Origin: an uncultured Porphyromonadaceae bacterium
Lineage (GTDB): Bacteria > Bacteroidota > Bacteroidia > Bacteroidales > Paludibacteraceae
NCBI GenBank assembly: GCA_937898265.1
Contig: CALEJM010000093.1
Location: 1-7,885 of the forward strand
Direction of reading: 5' to 3'
Length of the DNA: 7,885 bases
Shown: positions 6,574-7,885 of the stretch, one piece after another
Layout: every line of letters begins with the position of its first letter
Numbering within the stretch: position 1 is the first letter of the stretch
Program-made: the position numbers and the translations under genes
The notes under the pieces: generated by a model
Seen by the model: the letters and a program-made list of their open reading frames with translations, nothing else
Told to the model about the DNA's origin: nothing
Databases searched by the model: none

Positions 6574-7701
6574 TTATTTATTGGTAAGAGCAAGGCGGAA
6601 GCCTAAGTAAAAGCCGAAGCCGTCAGGTAATTTACCTGCACGTCTTGTGTTTCGACAATTTTTTGCAAAAGTATCATAGCAGCCACCACGATAGCTGTGA
6701 TATTCTCCTTCTGTTGAACCTTGAGGGTCTGTTTCTGCAGTATTAGAATAGTTACCATTTATATCTTGGCACCATTCCCAAACATTACCAGACATATCGT
6801 AAATACCGAGTTCGTTTGCCTGTTTTTGTTTGGCAGGGTGAGTTGTGCCTTCTCCGTTGTCGCTATACCAAGCTACTTCGCCGATGTTGTTGCTGCCGCT
6901 ATAGAGGTAGCCTTGCGATTTCTCGCCACCGCGGGCTGCATATTCCCATTCGGCTTCTGTTGGCAGACGGAAGCGTCTGTTGATAAAGAGGTCGGAGAAA
7001 TATTCATTCAGTTTTGTGACAAACTCTTGGCAGTCGTTCCAACTTACATTTTCCACTGGCAGTGTAGCTCCTTTGGTTTCAGAAGGATTTGTGCCCATTA
7101 TGGCTTGCCAAAGTTCTTGAGTTACTTCGGTTTCGCCAATATAGTAATTGGAAACTGTTACTTGGTGTGTTGGCTTTTCGTTAGAATATGCTTCGGTATC
7201 AGAATCAGGAGCGCCCATGGTGAAGGTGCCGCCATTCACAAAGATCATGGTGAACTCTACGTTGCCAACGGCGAATGTAACAGGTTTGCTGCCAAACATA
7301 GAGGTCTCGAAAGTCAATGTCTCGCCTACAACGAATTCGTCGCCCGTTACCAGATAGGCGCGATAGTAATATTTTGTCTTTGGCTCAAGTTCAAAACCAG
7401 TGACTTTAACAGAGAAGTTGTGGTCGTCGTCCAACGAAGTGGCAGTTTTTTTGATGCCGTCGTTAAGTTTCTGGAACTCCGAGGTTGAGATAAAGATACC
7501 ATATTCAGCAACAGCCAACTCTTCGCTCGTGATGTTGAGTTGTCCAAAGAGTTCAACGGTGTCTTCCAAGACGTTGGCTTGGCAGGTGACAACTTTAGTG
7601 TCTGGTCCTTCTGGAACGTTTGGCTCGTTAGGTTCGCGGCAAGAGGTCACGAAGAGCATCAAAGAGCAGAGCGCTACAAGTGAAAAAAGTAATTTCTTCA
7701 T
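6574..7701 (-). CDS. Lipoprotein with FN3-like region and SUMF1/FGE-like domain
   Basis: A 375-residue exported lipoprotein with signal MKKLLFSLVALCSLMLFVTSC (lipobox VTSC, C21), a Pro/Glu-rich linker (22-36), an FN3-like beta region (about 37-135, ending YYYRAYLVTGDEFVVGETLTF) and a SUMF1/formylglycine-generating-enzyme fold (about 148-373). SUMF1 motifs are MIFVNGGTFTMGA (152-164), THQVTVSNYYIGETEVT (178-194), LPVENVSWNDC (214-224), RFRLPTEAEWEYAARGG (243-259), GIYDMSGNVWEWCQD (299-313) and YRGGCYD...LGFRL (338-370). In true FGE a Cys pair near the GGS motif oxidises sulfatase Cys to formylglycine. Here the GGS serine is C341, the first Cys position is Thr and the second is C349, so catalysis is doubtful. 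Many such Bacteroidales proteins are surface or periplasmic lipoproteins of unknown role. It has its own promoter and terminator, so it is monocistronic. Confidence 0.9.
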   Translation of the reverse strand: MKKLLFSLVALCSLMLFVTSCREPNEPNVPEGPDTKVVTCQANVLEDTVELFGQLNITSEELAVAEYGIFISTSEFQKLNDGIKKTATSLDDDHNFSVKVTGFELEPKTKYYYRAYLVTGDEFVVGETLTFETSMFGSKPVTFAVGNVEFTMIFVNGGTFTMGAPDSDTEAYSNEKPTHQVTVSNYYIGETEVTQELWQAIMGTNPSETKGATLPVENVSWNDCQEFVTKLNEYFSDLFINRRFRLPTEAEWEYAARGGEKSQGYLYSGSNNIGEVAWYSDNGEGTTHPAKQKQANELGIYDMSGNVWEWCQDINGNYSNTAETDPQGSTEGEYHSYRGGCYDTFAKNCRNTRRAGKLPDGFGFYLGFRLALTNK

Positions 7702-7730
7702 GTTGTTATGACTTTATTTGTTTGTTTTTG

Positions 7731-7762
7731 CAAAAGTACAACATTATTTTCACATATACAAC
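7731..7762 (-). promoter_or_regulatory. Bacteroidetes-type promoter of the SUMF1-domain lipoprotein
   Basis: On the minus strand, TACTTTTG (7738-7731) fits TAnnTTTG. GTTG (7762-7759) lies 20 nt upstream and matches three of four bases of TTTG. The leader to the ATG at 7701 is about 23 nt, A-rich, and without a Shine-Dalgarno sequence. Confidence 0.65.
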
Positions 7763-7787
7763 ACATAACTCTCTCTCTGGCGGTTGC

Positions 7788-7811
7788 CAATGAGCAATGA
7801 GCAATTCAATT
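7788..7811. repeat. Short CAATGAG tandem repeat
   Basis: CAATGAG occurs twice in direct succession (7788-7801), followed by the decaying copies CAATT and CAATT (7802-7811). A (CT)5 tract sits just before it at 7769-7778. These look like low-complexity intergenic sequence. No gene or binding site is recognised in them. Confidence 0.6.
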
Positions 7812-7822
7812 AGGTTAAGAAA

Positions 7823-7858
7823 TGTTCGAAGCGTTCGAGATGTTCAAGTGGTTCAATC
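7823..7858. repeat. Four imperfect 9-bp tandem repeats
   Basis: Units on the plus strand are TGTTCGAAG, CGTTCGAGA, TGTTCAAGT and GGTTCAATC, consensus NGTTCRANN, running head to tail without gaps. The period is a multiple of three, and both strands remain open across it in one frame. It lies in the untranslated region upstream of the SUMF1-domain gene, about 60 nt beyond its promoter. Confidence 0.7.
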
Positions 7859-7885
7859 TTTTGGATATGCAGTTTCACTACTCGA

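Larger units (their letters stand above)
7739..7885. other. Right-edge intergenic region with no firm gene
   Basis: Apart from the promoter and the two repeats this stretch shows no convincing gene. On the minus strand a frame entering from the edge runs 24 codons and stops with TAA at 7812-7810. It could be the tail of an off-window gene, but it consists largely of the 9-bp repeat. On the plus strand an ATG at 7822 opens a frame that leaves the window after 21 residues and is likewise repeat-derived. Confidence 0.5.

Noticed and set aside
6721..7488. A 255-codon plus-strand frame with hydrophobic stretches opposite the SUMF1-domain gene
   Set aside because: Its hydrophobic appearance mirrors the antisense of the lipoprotein codons. 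The minus-strand gene has signal, motifs, promoter and terminator.
7778..7789. Small hairpin TGGC-GGTT-GCCA near the right edge
   Set aside because: A four-bp stem is expected by chance, and no T-tract follows on either strand.

Overview
The window looks like an ordinary chromosomal stretch from a member of the Bacteroidales (Bacteroides/Prevotella type). This rests on three things: promoters of the TAnnTTTG type with a TTTG-like upstream element, A-rich leaders without strong Shine-Dalgarno sequences, and a gene set typical of the group (GldB-like lipoprotein, PorT-like barrel, TonB-dependent receptor, SUMF1-domain lipoprotein, a Fur-like regulator of the Bacteroidales type). Every gene is on the minus strand, so transcription runs from high to low coordinates.

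From the right edge: 7702-7885 is non-coding or carries at most the tail of an off-window gene. It holds short tandem repeats and a promoter. Next is a lipoprotein with an FN3-like region and a SUMF1/FGE-like domain (7701-6574), closed by a clear hairpin terminator (6550-6519). A second promoter then drives a single TonB-dependent outer-membrane receptor (6429-4387).

A third promoter (4381-4348) appears to start a seven-gene run with gaps of only 3-27 nt: nfo (endonuclease IV), a five-helix Yip1-like membrane protein, an FKBP-fold lipoprotein, a PorT-like outer-membrane barrel, a 45-residue highly charged protein, a GldB-like lipoprotein, and a Fur-family regulator that leaves the window at its left edge. 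The layout suggests one operon mixing DNA base-excision repair, cell-envelope proteins and a metal/redox-type regulator.

I see no mobile element, CRISPR array, rRNA or tRNA. No candidate for a wholly new system stands out. The points most worth a second look are the small charged protein in the operon, the FKBP and SUMF1 domains that lack canonical catalytic residues, and the 9-bp tandem repeat near the right edge.
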